The position numbers were made by a program, and so were the translations under genes. Shown in pieces: positions 43,410 through 53,462 of a stretch of DNA of 64,000 bases. The notes under the pieces were generated by a model that was not told where the DNA came from, did not search any database, and saw only the letters and a list, made by a program, of their open reading frames with translations. Source of the DNA: Enterobacter dykesii (GTDB lineage Bacteria > Pseudomonadota > Gammaproteobacteria > Enterobacterales > Enterobacteriaceae); the NCBI RefSeq assembly GCF_008364625.2, contig NZ_CP126604.1, positions 3,720,001-3,784,000 on the forward strand, given 5' to 3'. The number at the start of each line of letters is the position of its first letter. The first letter of the stretch is position 1.

Positions 43410-44807
43410 ATGCCTGACAATAAAAAACAGGGGCGTACGTCCAACAAGGCGATGACATTCTTCGTCTGTTTCCTCGCCGCCCTGGCAGGATTACTTTTTG
43501 GCCTGGATATCGGCGTGATTGCCGGTGCATTACCTTTCATCACTGACGAATTTCAGATCAGCGCTCACACTCAGGAGTGGGTGGTGAGCTCGATGATGTT
43601 TGGCGCTGCCGTCGGGGCCGTCGGCAGCGGCTGGCTCTCCTTCAAGCTCGGGCGTAAAAAGAGCCTGATGATCGGCGCGATCCTGTTCGTTGCCGGTTCA
43701 CTCTTCTCTGCCGCAGCGCCTAACGTTGAGGTTCTGCTGGTTTCCCGCGTGCTGCTCGGTCTGGCCGTGGGCGTGGCGTCCTATACCGCCCCGCTTTACC
43801 TGTCTGAAATCGCGCCGGAGAAAATCCGCGGCAGTATGATTTCGATGTACCAGCTCATGATCACCATCGGTATTTTGGGCGCGTACCTTTCCGATACCGC
43901 GTTTAGCTACAGCGGCGCATGGCGCTGGATGCTCGGCGTGATCATCATTCCGGCCATTCTGCTGCTGATTGGCGTCTTCTTCCTGCCGGACAGCCCGCGC
44001 TGGTTCGCCGCCAAACGTCGATTCCACGATGCCGAACGCGTACTGATGCGCCTGCGCGACACCAGCGCGGAAGCGAAAAACGAGCTGGAAGAGATCCGCG
44101 AAAGCCTGAAGGTCAAACAGTCCGGCTGGGCGCTGTTTAAAGAGAACAGCAACTTCCGCCGCGCGGTGTTCCTTGGCGTGCTGCTGCAGGTGATGCAACA
44201 GTTCACCGGGATGAACGTCATCATGTATTACGCGCCAAAAATCTTTGAGCTGGCGGGTTATACCAACACCACCGAACAAATGTGGGGGACCGTCATTGTC
44301 GGTCTGACCAACGTGCTGGCGACCTTTATCGCCATCGGTCTGGTAGACCGCTGGGGACGTAAGCCAACCCTGACGCTGGGCTTCCTGGTGATGGCGGCCG
44401 GTATGGGTGTCCTCGGTACCATGATGCATGTGGGCATTCACTCACCAACCGCCCAGTACTTTGCGGTCGGCATGCTGCTGATGTTTATCGTCGGGTTTGC
44501 GATGAGCGCCGGTCCGCTGATTTGGGTGCTGTGCTCTGAGATCCAGCCGCTGAAAGGGCGTGATTTTGGTATCACCTGCTCTACCGCAACCAACTGGATT
44601 GCCAACATGATCGTCGGCGCAACGTTCCTGACCATGCTCAATACCCTGGGCAACGCGAACACCTTCTGGGTCTACGCCGGTCTGAACATCTTCTTTATTG
44701 TGCTGACAATCTGGCTGGTTCCAGAAACCAAACACGTTTCTCTGGAACATATTGAACGTAACCTGATGAAAGGTCGTCCGCTACGCGAAATCGGCGCCCA
44801 CGACTGA
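43410..44807 (+). CDS. galP: Galactose:proton symporter
   Basis: Major facilitator (sugar porter) with 12 predicted membrane segments, 465 residues. Signature motifs: LGRKKSLM after helix 2, [10 protein letters not shown] after helix 6, [10 protein letters not shown] after helix 8, and [12 protein letters not shown] after helix 12. Imports galactose and, less well, glucose. Controlled by the GalR operator and CRP site just upstream. Confidence 0.96.
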   Translation: MPDNKKQGRTSNKAMTFFVCFLAALAGLLFGLDIGVIAGALPFITDEFQISAHTQEWVVSSMMFGAAVGAVGSGWLSFKLGRKKSLMIGAILFVAGSLFSAAAPNVEVLLVSRVLLGLAVGVASYTAPLYLSEIAPEKIRGSMISMYQLMITIGILGAYLSDTAFSYSGAWRWMLGVIIIPAILLLIGVFFLPDSPRWFAAKRRFHDAERVLMRLRDTSAEAKNELEEIRESLKVKQSGWALFKENSNFRRAVFLGVLLQVMQQFTGMNVIMYYAPKIFELAGYTNTTEQMWGTVIVGLTNVLATFIAIGLVDRWGRKPTLTLGFLVMAAGMGVLGTMMHVGIHSPTAQYFAVGMLLMFIVGFAMSAGPLIWVLCSEIQPLKGRDFGITCSTATNWIANMIVGATFLTMLNTLGNANTFWVYAGLNIFFIVLTIWLVPETKHVSLEHIERNLMKGRPLREIGAHD

Positions 44808-44815
44808 TCCTCATG

Positions 44816-44844
44816 CGGGAGGCGCCTCTTGCGCCTCCCCGCTT
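44816..44844. other. GC-rich inverted repeat between galP and sprT
   Basis: GCGGGAGGCG-CCTCTTG-CGCCTCCCCGC, about 10 bases after the galP stop. No T-run follows, so it may be a pausing or stabilising hairpin rather than a full terminator. Confidence 0.45.
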
Positions 44845-44865
44845 CGCGCTTTATGCTTTGCCCCT

Positions 44866-45363
44866 ATGAAAGCACCCCGTCTCCCCATCGCCCTTCAGCA
44901 AGCCGTTATGCGCTGCCTGCGGGAAAAACTCGCCCAGGCGAACCTGAAGCTCGGCCGCAATTACCCTGAACCCAAGATCGTTTATCAGCAGCGCGGAACC
45001 GCGGCGGGTACCGCATGGCTCGAGCCGTATGAGATCCGCCTTAACCCGGTGCTGATGATGGAAAACCAACAGGCGTTTATCGAGGAAGTGGTACCGCACG
45101 AGTTGGCGCATCTGCTGGTGTGGAAACACTTCGGACGCGTCGCGCCCCATGGAAAAGAGTGGAAGTGGATGATGGAAGCGGTGCTCAGCGTTCCGGCTCG
45201 CCGCACCCATCAGTTCGAGCTGGAATCGGTACGCCGCAATACCTTCCCCTACCGCTGCCAGTGTCAGCAGCACCAGCTTACCGTCCGCCGCCATAATCGC
45301 GTGGTGCGCGGCGAGGCGACCTACCGCTGCGTCAAATGCGGCGAGCCGCTGGTTGCGGAATAA
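44866..45363 (+). CDS. sprT: SprT-family metalloprotease-like protein
   Basis: 165 residues. Zinc motif [16 protein letters not shown] (HExxH-like HELAH) near residue 78, then a C-terminal four-cysteine zinc ribbon (YRCQCQ and YRCVKC). Homologous to the protease core of eukaryotic SPRTN; the bacterial role is not established. It precedes endA as in E. coli. Confidence 0.93.
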   Translation: MKAPRLPIALQQAVMRCLREKLAQANLKLGRNYPEPKIVYQQRGTAAGTAWLEPYEIRLNPVLMMENQQAFIEEVVPHELAHLLVWKHFGRVAPHGKEWKWMMEAVLSVPARRTHQFELESVRRNTFPYRCQCQQHQLTVRRHNRVVRGEATYRCVKCGEPLVAE

Positions 45364-45457
45364 TCATCTGAACTTTCAGGAACTTTCCTGATCTGACTGA
45401 TTGCATACGGGAACAACATTCGTTACGTTGCGGGCTCGTTTTGACACGGAGTGTAAG

Positions 45458-46165
45458 ATGTCCCGTAATTTTTCTCTCGCGGTCGCCTTTCTGACGACGG
45501 CGCTCTCAGGCCATGCTCTGGCCGACGGTATCAACAGTTTCTCTCAGGCCAAAGCGGCCGGCGTAAAGGTCAACGCTGACGTGCCGGGCGATTTCTACTG
45601 CGGCTGTAAAATTAACTGGCAGGGTAAAAAAGGGGTCGTTGACCTTGAGTCCTGCGGCTATAAGGTGCGTAAAAACGAAAACCGCGCCAGCCGTATTGAA
45701 TGGGAACATGTCGTTCCGGCCTGGCAGTTTGGCCACCAGCGCCAGTGCTGGCAGGATGGCGGACGTAAAAACTGCGCAAAAGATCCGGTTTATCGTCAGA
45801 TGGAAAGCGATATGCATAACCTGCAGCCTGCCGTAGGTGAAGTGAACGGCGACCGGGGTAATTTCATGTACAGCCAGTGGAACGGTGGCGAAGGCCAGTA
45901 CGGCCAGTGCGGTATGAAGGTTGATTTTAAAGAGAAAGTCGCAGAGCCCCCTGCCCGTGCGCGCGGCAGTATCGCCCGCACCTACTTCTATATGCGCGAC
46001 CGTTACGACCTCAACCTCTCCCGCCAGCAGACGCTGCTGTTCAACGCCTGGGACAAGCAGTACCCGGTGACGGAGTGGGAATGCCAGCGCGACGAACGTA
46101 TCGCCAGAGTCCAGGGGAATCACAACCCTTACGTCCAGCGGGCTTGCCAGGCGCAAAAGAGCTAA
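45458..46165 (+). CDS. endA: DNA-specific endonuclease I
   Basis: Periplasmic non-specific double-strand endonuclease. 235 residues from the ATG at 45458, which opens a Sec signal (cleavage after HALA at residue 22). The beta-beta-alpha metal finger is visible as [14 protein letters not shown] and [21 protein letters not shown]. Cysteines in FYCGCK and QRQCWQ fit the disulfide-dependent activity. Confidence 0.96.
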   Translation: MSRNFSLAVAFLTTALSGHALADGINSFSQAKAAGVKVNADVPGDFYCGCKINWQGKKGVVDLESCGYKVRKNENRASRIEWEHVVPAWQFGHQRQCWQDGGRKNCAKDPVYRQMESDMHNLQPAVGEVNGDRGNFMYSQWNGGEGQYGQCGMKVDFKEKVAEPPARARGSIARTYFYMRDRYDLNLSRQQTLLFNAWDKQYPVTEWECQRDERIARVQGNHNPYVQRACQAQKS

Positions 46166-46216
46166 CCTACACTACGGCAATTCGCTTATATCGCATGACA
46201 CATGGAATTTCTGACT

Positions 46217-46948
46217 ATGCGCATTCCCCGCATTTACCATCCTGAACTGATTACCGCAGGCCGCGAAATCGCCCTGTCTGATGACGCAGCCAACCACGTT
46301 GGCCGCGTGCTGCGCATGGGCGCAGGTCAGGCAATACAGCTGTTCGACGGCTCAAACCAGGTTTTCGACGCGGAAATCACGCGGTCTGATAAAAAAAGCG
46401 TACACGTTAACGTCCTGCGTGGCGAAGTGGATGACCGGGAATCACCGCTGCACATCCATCTGGGCCAGGTGATGTCGCGCGGCGAGAAAATGGAGTTCAC
46501 CATTCAGAAATCCATTGAACTGGGTGTAAGCCTCATTACGCCACTTTTTTCTGAGCGCTGTGGCGTTAAACTGGACGCGGAACGTCTGAACAAAAAGATC
46601 CAGCAGTGGCAGAAAATTGCCATTGCGGCTTGCGAACAGAGTGGACGCAACCGTATTCCGGAGATCCGCCCGGCAATGGATCTGGAGGAGTGGTGTGCAG
46701 AAGAAGACAGTGGGCTGAAACTCAATCTTCATCCGCGCGCCAGCGCCAGCATCAATACGCTGCCCCTGCCCGTTGAGCGCGTACGCCTGCTGATTGGCCC
46801 CGAAGGCGGCCTGTCGGCGGATGAAATTGCGATGACGGCACGTTACCAGTTTACTGATATTCTGTTGGGACCTCGCGTTCTGCGCACTGAGACAACGGCA
46901 CTCACGGCCATTACCGCGCTACAGGTACGGTTTGGCGATCTGGGTTGA
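46217..46948 (+). CDS. rsmE: 16S rRNA m3U1498 methyltransferase
   Basis: SPOUT-class methyltransferase, 243 residues from the ATG at 46217 ([10 protein letters not shown]). The trefoil-knot AdoMet site is [13 protein letters not shown] near residue 195 and [15 protein letters not shown] at the C-terminus. Followed by gshB after 19 bases. Confidence 0.96.
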   Translation: MRIPRIYHPELITAGREIALSDDAANHVGRVLRMGAGQAIQLFDGSNQVFDAEITRSDKKSVHVNVLRGEVDDRESPLHIHLGQVMSRGEKMEFTIQKSIELGVSLITPLFSERCGVKLDAERLNKKIQQWQKIAIAACEQSGRNRIPEIRPAMDLEEWCAEEDSGLKLNLHPRASASINTLPLPVERVRLLIGPEGGLSADEIAMTARYQFTDILLGPRVLRTETTALTAITALQVRFGDLG

Positions 46949-46967
46949 AGCATTAACGGAGAAGAAC

Positions 46968-47915
46968 ATGATCAAGCTCGGCATCGTGATGGACCCCATC
47001 GCAAACATTAACATCAAGAAAGATTCCAGCTTCGCCATGCTGCTGGAAGCGCAGCGTCGCGGCTATGAACTCCACTATATGGAGATGAACGATCTTTACC
47101 TGATCAACGGTGAGGCCCGCGCGCGCACCCGCATCGTTAACGTCGAGCAGAACTATGACAAATGGTATGAGTTCGGCACCGAGCAGGACATTGCCCTGGC
47201 CGATCTCAACGTCATCCTGATGCGTAAAGATCCGCCGTTCGACACCGAATACATTTACAGCACCTACATCCTTGAGCGTGCAGAAGAGAAAGGCACGCTG
47301 ATCGTCAACAAGCCGCAGAGCCTGCGCGACTGCAACGAGAAGCTCTACACCGCCTGGTTCTCTGACCTGACGCCGGAAACCCTGGTGACCCGCAGCAAAG
47401 CGCAGCTGAAAGAATTCTGGCAGAAGCACGGCGATATCATCATGAAGCCGCTGGACGGCATGGGCGGCGCGTCGATTTTCCGCGTTAAGGAGAGCGATCC
47501 GAACATTGGCGTGATTGCCGAAACGCTGACCGAGCTGGGCACGCGTTACTGCATGGCGCAGAACTATATTCCAGCGATCAAAGACGGTGACAAACGTGTT
47601 CTGGTGGTGGATGGAGAACCGGTTCCTTACTGCCTGGCGCGTATCCCGCAGGGTGGCGAAACTCGTGGGAACCTGGCGGCAGGCGGTCGCGGTGAGCCGC
47701 GCCCGCTGACCGAAAGCGACTGGGAAATTGCCCGCCGCGTTGGCCCGACGCTGAAAGCCAAAGGCCTGATCTTCGTTGGCCTGGATATCATCGGCGATCG
47801 TCTGACCGAAGTGAACGTCACCAGCCCGACCTGCATTCGTGAAATTGAAGCGGAATTCCCGATTTCGATCACCGGAATGCTGATGGACGCTATCGAAAAA
47901 CGTTTACAGAAATAA
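46968..47915 (+). CDS. gshB: Glutathione synthetase
   Basis: ATP-grasp ligase joining gamma-glutamylcysteine and glycine. 315 residues as in E. coli from the ATG at 46968 (MIKLGIVMDPI); the longer frame runs back into rsmE. The ATP-grasp loop DGMGGASIFR and the metal-binding EVNVTSPT near the C-terminus are intact. Confidence 0.97.
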   Translation: MIKLGIVMDPIANINIKKDSSFAMLLEAQRRGYELHYMEMNDLYLINGEARARTRIVNVEQNYDKWYEFGTEQDIALADLNVILMRKDPPFDTEYIYSTYILERAEEKGTLIVNKPQSLRDCNEKLYTAWFSDLTPETLVTRSKAQLKEFWQKHGDIIMKPLDGMGGASIFRVKESDPNIGVIAETLTELGTRYCMAQNYIPAIKDGDKRVLVVDGEPVPYCLARIPQGGETRGNLAAGGRGEPRPLTESDWEIARRVGPTLKAKGLIFVGLDIIGDRLTEVNVTSPTCIREIEAEFPISITGMLMDAIEKRLQK

Positions 47916-47933
47916 CCTAACAATACTATTAGT

Positions 47934-47975
47934 GACAGCGCCTGTGTTTGTCCCCATACTGGGCGCTGTCGCTTT
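47934..47975 (+). terminator. Terminator after gshB
   Basis: GACAGCGCC (47934-47942) pairs with GGCGCTGTC (47962-47970) around a 19-base loop, followed by GCTTTTT. The large loop makes it weaker than a typical terminator. Confidence 0.6.
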
Positions 47976-48002
47976 TTAAACCAGGAAACAGTACCTCTGA
48001 CA

Positions 48003-48563
48003 ATGAATTTACAGCATCACTTTCTTATTGCCATGCCTGCTCTCCAGGACCCGATTTTTCGCCGTGCCGTGGTTTATATTTGTGAATACAATGAAGACGG
48101 CGCGATGGGCATCATCATCAATAAACCACTGGAAAATCTTCAGGTTGAAGGAATTCTGGACAAGCTGAAAATCTCGGCTGAAGCGCGACTGCCGGAAATA
48201 CGGCTTGATAAACCTGTGATGCTGGGCGGACCTCTTGCAGAAGACCGCGGTTTTATCCTGCATACGCCGCCGGTATTCTCTTCCAGTATTCGAATTTCGG
48301 ATAACACCGTCATTACCACCTCGCGTGATGTGCTCGAAACGCTGGGTACCGTAGAGCAGCCTTCTGAAGTGCTGGTGGCGTTGGGCTATTCGTCCTGGGA
48401 GAAAGGCCAGCTTGAGCAAGAGATCCTCGATAACGCCTGGCTTACCGCGCCTGCGGACATGAACATCCTGTTTAAAACCCCTATCGCCGATCGCTGGCGT
48501 GACGCGGCGAAGCTGATTGGCATTGATATCCTGACCATGCCTGGCGTAGCGGGGCACGCCTGA
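48003..48563 (+). CDS. algH: AlgH/YqgE family protein
   Basis: 186-residue UPF0301 protein. Conserved N-terminus ([36 protein letters not shown]) and [19 protein letters not shown] block. The Pseudomonas AlgH name comes from an alginate link; the actual function is unknown. Its TGA overlaps the ruvX ATG by one base. Confidence 0.92.
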   Translation: MNLQHHFLIAMPALQDPIFRRAVVYICEYNEDGAMGIIINKPLENLQVEGILDKLKISAEARLPEIRLDKPVMLGGPLAEDRGFILHTPPVFSSSIRISDNTVITTSRDVLETLGTVEQPSEVLVALGYSSWEKGQLEQEILDNAWLTAPADMNILFKTPIADRWRDAAKLIGIDILTMPGVAGHA

Positions 48564-48979
48564 TGAGCGGAACGCTTCTGGCCTTCGATTTTGGTACCAA
48601 AAGCATTGGCGTCGCCGTGGGTCAGCGCATCACCGGTACCGCGCGTCCGCTTACGGCCCTGAAGGCCAATGACGGCACGCCAGACTGGAATCTTATCGAG
48701 CGTCTGCTCAAAGAGTGGCAGCCGGATGATGTTATTGTTGGGCTGCCGCTGAACATGGACGGCACAGAACAGCCGCTTACCGCCCGGGCGCGTAAGTTCG
48801 CCAATAAAATCCATGGCCGCTTTGGCGTCTCCGTGAAGCTGCACGACGAGCGTCTGAGCACCGTCGAAGCGCGTGCGGGTCTGTTTGAGCACGGCGGCTT
48901 TCGGGCGCTCAGCAAAGGCAGCGTGGACTCTGCTTCCGCCGTGATTATCCTCGAAAGCTATTTCGAGCAGGGCTTTTAA
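48563..48979 (+). CDS. ruvX: Holliday-junction resolvase-like RuvX (YqgF)
   Basis: 138-residue RNase-H-fold protein. The first catalytic strand [13 protein letters not shown], the [10 protein letters not shown] loop and the last acidic region [15 protein letters not shown] are present. Implicated in 16S rRNA 5'-end processing and named as putative pre-16S nuclease. Converges on yggR. Confidence 0.94.
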   Translation: MSGTLLAFDFGTKSIGVAVGQRITGTARPLTALKANDGTPDWNLIERLLKEWQPDDVIVGLPLNMDGTEQPLTARARKFANKIHGRFGVSVKLHDERLSTVEARAGLFEHGGFRALSKGSVDSASAVIILESYFEQGF

Positions 48980-48989
48980 GCACGGGGGC

Positions 48990-49970
48990 CTACAGCCGCC
49001 CCTGCGCCCGTCTCTCCGCCAGGCTCTGGTCAAAGTTCTGCATTCCTGCCTGCTGACCGGTTTGAATGATGCCGGGCAGTTGCCACGTTTTCCCTTCACG
49101 AATCAGATTCGCCGCCGCCGCTGTGTTCACCAACAGTTCATACAACGCGACGCGCCCGCCCTGTAGATCGGGAAGCAGCCTCTGCGCCAGCACCGCCCGC
49201 AGGCTGCCGGCCAGTTGGTTACGCACCGGATCTTTCTCCTGCGCCGGGAACGTATCGACCAGCCGTTCAATCGCCTGCGATGCCCCTCGCGTATGCAGCG
49301 TCGCCAGCACCAGATGTCCGGTTTCCGCCGCCGTTAACGCCAGGCGGATCGTTTCGCTGTCGCGCAGCTCCCCCAGCAAAATAACGTCCGGATCCTGGCG
49401 TAAGGCACTGCGCAGCGCTTCGGCAAATGACGGGCTGTGCTGACCTATCTCCCGCTGCTGGATCAAGCAACGTTCGCTCTGGTAGATAAACTCCACCGGA
49501 TCTTCAAGCGTGAGGATATGGCCATCAGCATGGTGGTTTAGAAAATCGACCATCGCCGCCAGCGTAGTGGATTTGCCGCTGCCGGTCGCCCCGGTGACCA
49601 GAATCAGCCCGGCGTCATTTGACAACAGTTCCGGGATTACCCGCGGCGCGCCCAGCGAAGAGAGCTGCGGGCAGCTACGTGGCAACAGCCGCAGCGTCAA
49701 AGAAACTCCGCGCATCTGCTTAAAGGCACTCCCGCGCAGGCGCTGGCCTCCCGCCACCGTCGCGGCAAAATCCACCTGTCCCTTTGCCCACCATGTTCCC
49801 TGCTGCTCATCGTTAAGCCACGCTTTTAATAACGCTCCGACATCGGGAGGCGGAAAGGGCGCAGGCTCAAGCCGGCCTAATCTACGCCAGCGCGGTGGCG
49901 AATCACTGCACAGGTGTAGATCGGAGACGTTATGCTTTACACTAAGGGCCACAATTTCTTCCACATCCAT
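48990..49970 (-). CDS. yggR: PilT-like ATPase YggR
   Basis: 326-residue PilT/VirB11-type secretion ATPase. Walker A GATGSGKST near residue 125, Asp box GHILTLEDPVEFIY, Walker B DVILLGELRDSETI near residue 195 and the His box HLVLATLHTRGA. Twitching retraction is the family role, but no pilus genes are close by. Its start is only 17 bases from the divergent yggS start. Confidence 0.92.
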   Translation of the reverse strand: MDVEEIVALSVKHNVSDLHLCSDSPPRWRRLGRLEPAPFPPPDVGALLKAWLNDEQQGTWWAKGQVDFAATVAGGQRLRGSAFKQMRGVSLTLRLLPRSCPQLSSLGAPRVIPELLSNDAGLILVTGATGSGKSTTLAAMVDFLNHHADGHILTLEDPVEFIYQSERCLIQQREIGQHSPSFAEALRSALRQDPDVILLGELRDSETIRLALTAAETGHLVLATLHTRGASQAIERLVDTFPAQEKDPVRNQLAGSLRAVLAQRLLPDLQGGRVALYELLVNTAAAANLIREGKTWQLPGIIQTGQQAGMQNFDQSLAERRAQGRL

Positions 49971-49987
49971 AGACTACTCCTCGGAAA

Positions 49988-50689
49988 ATGAACGACATTG
50001 CGCATAACCTGGCACAGGTCCGGGACAAAATCTCAGCCGCCGCAGCGCGTTGCGGCCGTGCTTCAGAAGAAATTACGCTGCTTGCAGTCAGCAAAACCAA
50101 GCCTGCGAGCGCCATCGCAGAAGCTATTGATGCAGGCCAGCGGGCGTTTGGTGAAAACTACGTTCAGGAAGGCGTGGATAAAATTCGCTACTTCCAGGAA
50201 CAGGGGAATACGGATCTGCAGTGGCACTTTATTGGCCCCCTGCAGTCGAACAAAAGCCGTCTGGTGGCAGAGCACTTCGACTGGTGCCACACCATCGACC
50301 GCCTGCGTATTGCTACCCGCCTGAATGACCAGCGTCCGGCAGAAATGCCGTCACTCAACGTGCTGATTCAGGTCAACATCAGCGATGAAAACAGCAAGTC
50401 CGGCATTGCTCTGAGTGAGCTGGATACGCTGGCCGCAGACGTGGCCGCCCTTCCGCACTTGACCCTGCGCGGGCTGATGGCAATTCCTGCGCCTGAGTCA
50501 AGTTATGAAAGGCAGTTTGCCGTGGCACAGCAAATGGCTGTAGCATTTGAGGCGCTTAAAGCGCGCTATAACACGGTAGACACGCTTTCGCTGGGCATGT
50601 CGGATGATATGGAAGCCGCCATCGCGGCAGGCAGCACTATGGTGCGCATCGGCACGGCAATTTTCGGTGCGCGCGACTACTCAAAATAA
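49988..50689 (+). CDS. yggS: PLP homeostasis protein YggS
   Basis: 233-residue PLPBP/COG0325 protein with a TIM-barrel like alanine racemase N-domain. PLP lysine in LLAVSKTKPA (near K36), phosphate site in SLGMSDDMEAAI and GSTMVRIGTAIFG. It buffers pyridoxal phosphate and affects amino-acid pools. First gene of yggS-yggT-yggU-rdgB-hemW. Confidence 0.95.
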   Translation: MNDIAHNLAQVRDKISAAAARCGRASEEITLLAVSKTKPASAIAEAIDAGQRAFGENYVQEGVDKIRYFQEQGNTDLQWHFIGPLQSNKSRLVAEHFDWCHTIDRLRIATRLNDQRPAEMPSLNVLIQVNISDENSKSGIALSELDTLAADVAALPHLTLRGLMAIPAPESSYERQFAVAQQMAVAFEALKARYNTVDTLSLGMSDDMEAAIAAGSTMVRIGTAIFGARDYSK

Positions 50690-50710
50690 TAAGGAAACCT
50701 GAGGAACGCC

Positions 50711-51277
50711 ATGAAGACGTTGACTTTCCTGCTCTCAACAGTGCTTGAGCTGTATACGATGGCGCTTTTGCTGCGCGTCTGGATGCAGTGGGCCCGCTGT
50801 GATTTTTACAATCCGTTCTCGCAGTTTGTCGTGAAAATCACGCAACCTGTTGTCGGACCGCTGCGCCGCATTATCCCTGCGATGGGTCCCATCGACAGTT
50901 CGTCTCTGCTGGTGGCGTTTATTCTGAGCGTTATCAAAGCGATCGTGCTGTTTATGGTCATCACCTTCCAGCCGATTATCTGGATTGCTGCGGTCCTGAT
51001 TTTAATCAAAACCATCGGCCTGCTGATTTTCTGGGTGCTGCTGGTCATGGCCATCATGAGCTGGGTAAGCCAGGGGCGTAGTCCGGTAGAATATGCGCTG
51101 ATCCAACTGGCCGAACCGCTGCTGCGCCCGATTCGCAATCTGCTGCCTTCGATGGGCGGTATTGATTTCTCGCCGATGATCCTGGTTCTGCTGCTGTACG
51201 TGGTTAATATGGGGATCGCTGAGCTGTTACAGTCGACGGGCGATATGCTGCTGCCGGGGCTGTGGATGGCGCTATGA
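50711..51277 (+). CDS. yggT: YggT family inner-membrane protein
   Basis: 188 residues with two copies of the YGGT domain, each with hydrophobic helices and a conserved FxNPF/PxxRxxLP pattern ([26 protein letters not shown]). Linked to osmotic and potassium tolerance in some reports. The stop overlaps the yggU ATG (ATGA). Confidence 0.92.
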   Translation: MKTLTFLLSTVLELYTMALLLRVWMQWARCDFYNPFSQFVVKITQPVVGPLRRIIPAMGPIDSSSLLVAFILSVIKAIVLFMVITFQPIIWIAAVLILIKTIGLLIFWVLLVMAIMSWVSQGRSPVEYALIQLAEPLLRPIRNLLPSMGGIDFSPMILVLLLYVVNMGIAELLQSTGDMLLPGLWMAL

Positions 51278-51570
51278 GTGCCGTAAGCACCTGCGCTGAC
51301 GGGCTGGTTTTGCGGCTGTATATTCAGCCGAAGGCCAGCCGTGACAGTATTGTCGGGCTGCATGGCGACGAGTTAAAAGTCGCCATCACCGCCCCGCCGG
51401 TTGACGGCCAGGCGAACGCGCATCTGACCAAATATCTGGCAAAACAGTTTCGCGTCGCCAAAAGCCAGGTCATCATTGAAAAAGGTGAACTTGGGCGACA
51501 TAAACAGGTAAAAATCCTTAATCCGCAATCTATCCCGACGGAAGTCGCGGCTCTGACAGAACAGGACTAA
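51274..51570 (+). CDS. yggU: DUF167 family protein YggU
   Basis: 98 residues from the ATG at 51274 that overlaps the yggT stop; an ATG four codons earlier (51262) is possible. [19 protein letters not shown] and [14 protein letters not shown] are the family signatures. Function unknown. Confidence 0.92.
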   Translation: MSAVSTCADGLVLRLYIQPKASRDSIVGLHGDELKVAITAPPVDGQANAHLTKYLAKQFRVAKSQVIIEKGELGRHKQVKILNPQSIPTEVAALTEQD

Positions 51571-51573
51571 ACC

Positions 51574-52167
51574 ATGCAGAAAGTTGTTCTCGCGACCGGT
51601 AACGCCGGCAAAGTGCGCGAGCTGGCCTCGCTATTAAATGATTTTGGGCTGGACGTGGTCGCCCAGACCGATCTGGGCGTGGAGTCCGCCGAAGAGACGG
51701 GTCTGACGTTTATCGAAAACGCGATCCTGAAAGCGCGCCACGCCGCGCAGATTACCGGCCTGCCTGCGATTGCCGACGACTCCGGCCTGGCCGTGGATTT
51801 TCTCGGCGGTGCGCCGGGGATTTACTCTGCGCGCTATTCCGGCGTTGACGCCACCGACCAGCAGAATCTGGAAAAGCTGCTTGTCGCCCTGAAAGACGTA
51901 CCGGACGAACAACGCACCGCGCAGTTCCACTGCGTGCTGGTTTATATGCGCCACGCGGAAGACCCGACGCCTATCGTCTGCCACGGCAGCTGGCCGGGCG
52001 TGATTACCCGTGAAGCTGCTGGCAACGGCGGCTTTGGCTACGACCCTATTTTCTTTGTCCCGACCGAGGGCAAAACCGCTGCGGAACTGACCCGCGAAGA
52101 GAAAAGCGCAATTTCCCACCGCGGACGCGCGCTGAAACTGTTACTGGAAGCACTGCGTAATGGCTAA
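51574..52167 (+). CDS. rdgB: dITP/XTP pyrophosphatase RdgB
   Basis: House-cleaning NTPase that removes dITP, dXTP and dHAPTP. 197 residues. N-terminal [13 protein letters not shown], metal/catalytic [13 protein letters not shown] near residue 68, GFGYDPIFF near residue 152 and the final SHRGRALK are intact. Overlaps the hemW start by eight bases. Confidence 0.97.
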   Translation: MQKVVLATGNAGKVRELASLLNDFGLDVVAQTDLGVESAEETGLTFIENAILKARHAAQITGLPAIADDSGLAVDFLGGAPGIYSARYSGVDATDQQNLEKLLVALKDVPDEQRTAQFHCVLVYMRHAEDPTPIVCHGSWPGVITREAAGNGGFGYDPIFFVPTEGKTAAELTREEKSAISHRGRALKLLLEALRNG

Positions 52168-53308
52168 TTTGCCGCCTTTGAGTCTGTATATTCACATCCC
52201 GTGGTGCGTGCAGAAATGCCCGTACTGCGATTTCAACTCGCACGCGCTGAAGGGCGAAGTGCCGCACGATGACTACGTTGCGCACCTGCTGGCCGACCTG
52301 GACGCCGATGTACCTTACGCACAGGGACGTGAAGTTAAGACCATTTTCATTGGTGGCGGTACGCCGAGCCTGCTGTCCGGCCCGGCGATGCAAACGCTGC
52401 TGGACGGCGTGCGTTCGCGCCTGAACCTGGCGGCGGATGCTGAAATTACGATGGAAGCCAACCCCGGCACCGTTGAGGCCGACCGTTTTGTCGACTATCA
52501 GCGCGCGGGCGTGAACCGCATCTCCATCGGCGTGCAGAGCTTTAGCGAGCCGAAGCTGAAACGTCTGGGGCGCATTCACGGCCCGGAAGAGGCGAAGCGC
52601 GCGGCAAACCTGGCGACCGGTCTGGGCCTGCGCAGCTTTAACCTCGATCTGATGCACGGCCTGCCGGATCAGTCGCTGGAAGAGGCGCTGGACGACCTGC
52701 GCCAGGCGATCGAACTGAACCCACCGCACCTATCGTGGTATCAGCTCACCATCGAGCCAAACACGCTGTTCGGTTCCCGCCCGCCGGTGCTGCCGGACGA
52801 CGACGCGCTGTGGGATATCTTCGAGCAGGGTCACAGGCTTCTCACCGCTGCGGGCTATCAGCAGTATGAAACGTCCGCGTATGCGAAGCCGGGATACCAG
52901 TGTCAGCACAACCTGAACTACTGGCGCTTTGGTGACTATCTGGGGATTGGCTGCGGCGCGCACGGCAAGGTGACCTTCCCGGACGGGCGCATTCTGCGCA
53001 CCGCCAAAACCCGCCACCCGCGCGGATACATGGAAGGCCGCTACCTGGAGCGTCAGCACGACGTTGAGGCGGAGGATAAACCGTTTGAGTTCTTCATGAA
53101 CCGCTTCCGTCTGCTGGAAGCCGCGCCGCGCGCGGAATTTGCGCGTTACACCGGGCTGCCGGAGTCGGTGATTCGCCCGCAGATCGACGAGGCGCTGGCG
53201 CAGGGGTATCTCACCGAGAATGAGGAATACTGGCAGATCACCGAGCACGGCAAGCTGTTCTTAAATTCCCTTCTTGAGCTGTTCCTCGCCGACGATTCTG
53301 AAGGCTGA
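52160..53308 (+). CDS. hemW: Radical SAM heme chaperone HemW
   Basis: 382 residues. The CxxxCxxC radical SAM motif is CVQKCPYC near residue 16, in [14 protein letters not shown]. Homologous to coproporphyrinogen dehydrogenase HemN, but the family binds and delivers heme to respiratory enzymes. Last gene of the yggS operon. The end (LFLADDSEG) is about four residues longer than the E. coli protein, just before the disturbed IS region. Confidence 0.95.
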   Translation: MANLPPLSLYIHIPWCVQKCPYCDFNSHALKGEVPHDDYVAHLLADLDADVPYAQGREVKTIFIGGGTPSLLSGPAMQTLLDGVRSRLNLAADAEITMEANPGTVEADRFVDYQRAGVNRISIGVQSFSEPKLKRLGRIHGPEEAKRAANLATGLGLRSFNLDLMHGLPDQSLEEALDDLRQAIELNPPHLSWYQLTIEPNTLFGSRPPVLPDDDALWDIFEQGHRLLTAAGYQQYETSAYAKPGYQCQHNLNYWRFGDYLGIGCGAHGKVTFPDGRILRTAKTRHPRGYMEGRYLERQHDVEAEDKPFEFFMNRFRLLEAAPRAEFARYTGLPESVIRPQIDEALAQGYLTENEEYWQITEHGKLFLNSLLELFLADDSEG

Positions 53309-53340
53309 TTCAGGATTTTGCATCCCGTTCTGCTGGCTGA

Positions 53341-53462
53341 GGGAAAGGCTGGCATGTCATTCGATTCTGGAATAACGAACTCTGGGATAACGAAGAGGCG
53401 GTGTTAGAAAAGATCCTTGAAACCCTGCAAACGCTGCAACCCTCACCCCGGCCCTCTCCCTG
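53341..53462 (+). pseudogene. Remnant of a DUF559 endonuclease-like gene (3' end only)
   Basis: One plus-strand frame reads GKGWHVIRFWNNELW then DNEEAVLEKILETLQ, the C-terminal signature of DUF559 (PF04480) proteins, which belong to the Vsr/restriction-endonuclease-like fold. The frame has a TGA just upstream of the first Gly. The overlapping frame supplies LLAEGK before it, so a frameshift as well as a 5' deletion seems to have occurred. Downstream the frame continues into the REP-like repeat (QPSPRPSP) and, with the IS removed, would end at a TGA exactly at the target site. Only about 40 codons survive. Confidence 0.6.
53440..53462. repeat. Left half of a REP-like palindrome split by the IS
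   Basis: CCCTCACCCCGGCCCTCTCC ending in the target site CCCTG. The right half resumes at 54753 (AAAGGGAGAGGG). Rejoined, it makes a CCCTCTCCC-TGAAA-GGGAGAGGG hairpin like the other copies. Confidence 0.8.

Noticed and set aside
48990-49970. yggR as part of a type IV pilus locus
   Set aside because: No other pilus genes are in the window; this orphan position is the normal enterobacterial one.
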